A DNA stretch of 64,000 nucleotides from assembly GCA_963920765.1 (NCBI GenBank), contig OY987247.1:13674471-13738470 (forward strand), in the 5' to 3' direction. The notes beneath the pieces are model-generated. The model was not told the origin of the DNA and did not search any database. It saw only the letters and a list, made by a program, of their open reading frames with translations. The stretch's first letter is position 1; each line of letters begins with the position of its first letter. Below are positions 62,409 through 64,000 of this stretch, piece after piece. Position numbers and translations under genes: made by a program. The stretch comes from Ulota crispa. Taxonomy: Eukaryota; Streptophyta; Bryopsida; Orthotrichales; Orthotrichaceae.

Positions 62409-63223
62409 ATTGGGAGAAGATGAAAGCCTTTTGTTATGTAGATGTAGTTAGAACTTGTGCTGTTGCCAGTTTTGTGTAAATAACAAGTGATGAAAAGTCA
62501 CACTTCAAATAATTCTGTTTCTTGCCTGGTGGCGCTATATACTGTTCTGATGTTTAAGCAATGGTTTTTGAGTAATTTGGGTTGATAAGATCTTATATTG
62601 GAGTTACATTTGATCAAGAACCGTCTAATTAAATCAAAGTTGATGATGAACAATGAGGTATGAAAGTTTAGGTTTAAATGTTGAAAACTGTTACCAGTTT
62701 GTTTGGAAGAGTCGTTGAAGGATGTAGAAGATGTTTCACGTATGTCAAACTGCTTCCAACGATAGAAGTAGCCACTTTGAAATCTGATAATGTCCACAAA
62801 TCGATTTCTTCATATTAGTCTATTATACAAGTTGAAGAAGTTCAGTGGTTACAATGAGAAATCAACAAGAGAAGTACTTATCCTGAGTAGAGATTCTATT
62901 TCTTGTCTGTACATGATCTTCCGGGAAAATTTACAGTATGAAGGTGTTCAAGCATTGGGCGTGCAGTGAAACATTTCACGATCCTCTTCAGTTGTGGGCA
63001 CTACATGAGTCTGAGCCGCAGATTATTGGTCCAGAAAAGCTACCCGCTTAGAGCTCGAGACTGAGTCGCACTTGAAGATCGTGCTTAGTTTCTGAACAGG
63101 AATCTCGCGCTCTGGCACTGTGGGATTATGTCCATGGTTGCTGTCATCCTTATCCCTGAGGCTAAAGTCCAGAAAATTCAATTCCAAAGAGTGCACGCCC
63201 CATTTCTCTAGTAAGTGACTATG
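62409..63223. other. Convergent intergenic region
   Basis: Holds the 3' UTRs of the repeat-protein gene (+) and the right-edge gene (-). No separate gene was seen. Confidence 0.5.
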
Positions 63224-63930
63224 TTAACTATTGTGAAGGGCGTGCTCGTAGAAGATGGGGCGGGCGTGTAAGCCATCAGCAATCGTGAGCACCATGATAA
63301 CGTCGTCACTGATTTCCAGTTCTTTCTTTGCATCTGTTCCATGTACAAATCAAGATGCCCAAAAGTTAGTGACGTAGAAACTGACCTCTAAAGCTCATCT
63401 TAACGACTTGTGTCCTCGAGACACTCGGGCTTTAAAAGAAAAACTAACTCTAGGTTTGCTTTACCTGCATACATTGTCCTCATTATCTCCGCTGTTCGTT
63501 GCGTTTCGCACCACACATGAAGTATACACTTGCAAAAGCTGTGCCTCTTGGATACACCATCTCTTGCAACCACCTAGATTCATCAATGTACATAAATACA
63601 TCAGTTAGATATGATTAAAGGATTATACTGCGTTAATAGCGTGGAGTATCAGAAATCAATTGGCACCAATTGAGTGCCATGGCAATGATCGTAATCAGAA
63701 CTCACCAAGCCATATAATTTCTTGTAAAGCAGCCGACAGGCGATCTCAGTAGAGAAGGAATTTGGGTCAGGGAATGACATAGCTCGAGTGACAGAGACTC
63801 CCACTCGCTGCCCATATAGGGTGCAAATGTAGTCCACCTTCTTCCAGTTCGATGACCAGTACTCCACTTCCATCTCAGTAACCACATCTTGCGCCTGAAA
63901 CCTTCTCGCAAAATACTCCACTGACAACGA
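63224..63930 (-). CDS. Last three exons of a conserved plant protein of unknown function (partial)
   Basis: Minus-strand exons 63930-63706, 63573-63465 and 63333-63224, with clean GT-AG borders and phases 0, 0 and 1, give 147 C-terminal residues. The 5' exons lie beyond the right edge. The acceptor TTTGCAG before 63930 shows that the first visible exon is internal. Residues include WKKVDYICTLYGQRVGVSVT, FCKCILHVWCETQRTAEIM and DDVIMVLTIADGLHARPIFY. I recall the same order (KVDYVCTL, VSVTRAM, LHxWC, LTVADG) in a conserved plant protein family without a settled function. The mix of buried strands and conserved Trp/Cys suggests a compact globular domain, perhaps enzymatic, but no catalytic motif can be named. 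Confidence 0.75.
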
Positions 63931-64000
63931 CTGCAAATTGAACAAGAGCTTTAATCAATGGATAATGACAACCATACATGTTAGTTCCCAACATGCTTAT

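Overview
The window is about 64 kb of AT-rich nuclear DNA from a land plant. The strongest evidence is a complete ten-exon P-class pentatricopeptide-repeat (PPR) gene whose protein length and motif order match Arabidopsis At1g10910 (EMB3103). GT-AG introns, plant-type MITEs and CACTA transposons agree with this. A non-seed plant (bryophyte or lycophyte) is possible, but the sequence does not settle it.

Genes are few and sit near the ends or in GC-richer islands: (1) the 3' end of an unrecognised Pro/Thr/Ser/Ala-rich protein gene at the left edge (1-746, +); (2) a 123-residue membrane protein (21521-21892, +); (3) the PPR gene (48652-55058, +); (4) an 86-residue, probably mitochondrial protein (60722-60982, +); (5) a 247-residue acidic protein made of five tandem repeats of about 48 residues (61665-62408, +); (6) the last three exons of a conserved plant gene of unknown function entering from the right edge (63224-63930, -). 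Genes 5 and 6 converge. Weaker coding traces on the minus strand lie near 4.04-4.31, 7.3-7.8, 9.3-9.4, 30.2-30.5 and 31.8-32.4 kb. A transposase-like relic lies on the plus strand near 39.1-39.5 kb.

The rest is mostly a graveyard of small non-autonomous DNA transposons. At least ten elements, of several subfamilies, begin TTAA-CCC and end GGG-TTAA. Some abut each other and share one TTAA (3.3-3.8 kb and 58.7-60.1 kb), and one is nested in another at a TTAA (20.4-20.9 kb). This looks like piggyBac-type targeting. Other families are CACTA MITEs (14.7-15.4 kb with a foldback nested inside; 40.66-40.80 kb), Stowaway-like MITEs (21.96-22.35 and 56.2-56.8 kb), an AAGGTAGC-ended family (19.8, 23.3, 23.8 and 27.5 kb), and several long-inverted-repeat foldbacks.

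The most striking structure is at 41.2-47.9 kb. Two nearly identical CACTA elements of about 2.97 kb lie in opposite orientation, each with its own 3-bp target duplication (ACT and TTA), separated by 157 bp. The 200-N gap between them has almost the same 404-407 bp on both sides, so it is probably an unmerged contig overlap rather than missing sequence. Each element carries a degenerate GAATCTTTGA-type tandem repeat, nested foldbacks and a tRNA-like Pol III promoter segment.

All calls were made by reading the sequence; no database search was run. Exon borders rest on splice consensus, frame continuity and remembered family similarity.
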